Made by a program: the position numbers and the translations under genes
Source: Deltaproteobacteria bacterium
GTDB lineage: Bacteria; Desulfobacterota; Desulfobacteria; C00003060; C00003106
Length of the DNA stretch: 14,160 nt
NCBI GenBank assembly: GCA_019314005.1
Contig: JAFDAE010000076.1
Location: 1 to 14,160 of the forward strand
Direction of reading: 5' to 3'
The notes under the pieces: model-generated
The model's input: the letters and a program-made list of their open reading frames with translations, nothing else
Database searches by the model: none
Told to the model about the DNA's origin: nothing
Shown: positions 13,635 to 14,160 of the stretch, piece after piece
Layout: each line of letters begins with the position of its first letter
Position numbering within the stretch: the first letter of the stretch is position 1

Positions 13635-14160
13635 TTACAGTATCCCGTCCAGCACTTCTATCAAACGATCAACAGGCCCTTTTTCCATAATCAACGGGGG
13701 AATAAAGCGCAGTACATTTCCATGGGCACAATTGATCAAAAATCCTTTTTTCAGACATTCCTGTACGATCGGTGCGCCATCACGATCAATCTCCGCACCG
13801 AGTAGCAGCCCTTTCCCACGGACATCCTTGATACACCCATGATCGGCCTTCAACTGTAGTAGAGCGCCCTTAAAATAATCTCCTATCTCCTTGCAATGTG
13901 AGATAAGACCTTCTTCTAAAGCGTTTACCACCGCTAATGCCGCTGAGGAAACCAGTGGTGTCCCGCCAAAGGTAGATGCGTGCGAGCCAGGCGTAAAAGA
14001 GGCTGCCACATTCTCTTTGGCAAGCATGGCCCCCATTGGAAGTCCGTTGGCCAAGGCCTTGGCAATCGTCATGATATCCGGTTCGATTTTGTAGTGCTCA
14101 TCAGCAAACAAAGCGCCGGTCCGTCCCATCCCGGTCTGAACCTCATCAAGGACCAGCAAG
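13635..14160 (-). CDS. argD: Acetylornithine aminotransferase, C-terminal part (cut by right edge)
   Basis: ArgD converts N-acetylglutamate semialdehyde to N-acetylornithine with glutamate as donor; family members may also serve in diaminopimelate synthesis. About 175 C-terminal residues are visible and the frame is open at the window edge, so the apparent TTG start at 14159 is an internal leucine codon. LVLDEVQTGMGRTG holds the PLP ring aspartate. The Schiff-base lysine is in TIAKALANGLPMGAML. GSHASTFGGTPLVSSAAL and GKGLLLGAEI follow as in acetylornithine aminotransferases. The link to argF, argG and argH supports ArgD over other class III aminotransferases. Confidence 0.95.
   Translation of the reverse strand, partial: LLVLDEVQTGMGRTGALFADEHYKIEPDIMTIAKALANGLPMGAMLAKENVAASFTPGSHASTFGGTPLVSSAALAVVNALEEGLISHCKEIGDYFKGALLQLKADHGCIKDVRGKGLLLGAEIDRDGAPIVQECLKKGFLINCAHGNVLRFIPPLIMEKGPVDRLIEVLDGIL

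Noticed and set aside
13558..13842. 94-codon plus-strand open frame at the argD end
   Set aside because: It begins in a heptamer array and continues antisense to argD; codon pattern and motifs fit only argD.

Overview
The window looks like a chromosomal biosynthetic region of a member of the Desulfobacterota (former Deltaproteobacteria). This is inferred from three things. The arginine and lysine genes run in an order I know from Geobacter-type genomes (argD-argF-argG-argH-lipoprotein-lysA-dapA-dapL). The diaminopimelate route uses DapL. The PAS protein at the left edge starts with an N-terminus (MARKPTYEELKQSVKELE) that is common in sulfate-reducing Desulfobacterota. All supported genes lie on the minus strand; I found no credible plus-strand gene.

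Layout in the direction of transcription (right to left): argD (C-terminal part, cut by the right edge), argF, argG and argH make arginine. A short LptM/YifL-like lipoprotein gene follows. Next come lysA, dapF, dapA and dapL for the LL-diaminopimelate aminotransferase route to meso-diaminopimelate and lysine; dapB is not here. Then follow folK (folate), a small membrane-anchored YHS-like cysteine protein, a TalC/MipB-type transaldolase, a secreted DUF4124-lytic transglycosylase and pgsA (phosphatidylglycerophosphate synthase). After pgsA come tRNA-Gly(GCC) and tRNA-Cys(GCA), in the same order as E. coli pgsA-glyW-cysT. The left edge holds the N-terminal 177 residues of a PAS-domain sensor protein.

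The genes themselves are ordinary. Their spacers are not. From dapL to the transglycosylase, genes overlap or nearly touch, apart from 42 bases before the transaldolase. Nearly every spacer from argD to dapL, and the one after pgsA, carries arrays of degenerate 7-bp repeats. Several families occur: GTT(A/G)CGN, GGTTCAA/GGTTAAA, GTTCGAN, TTCGAAN/AATCCGA and CGGATTG. They are often arranged as two facing (inverted) arrays with unique DNA between them. One array is read through in frame at the start of folK, one ends on the stop codon of the lipoprotein gene, and one pair fills the space where dapB would be expected.

A separate 147-bp, exactly centred palindrome (MITE-like, TA at both ends) sits between dapF and dapA and supplies the dapF stop codon. 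An 18-bp near-identical copy of its end lies just upstream of the PAS gene. Around the tRNAs there are a 35-bp exact tandem duplication and a 13-bp perfect inverted repeat flanking tRNA-Gly. I see no CRISPR array, phage, toxin-antitoxin or transposase gene.
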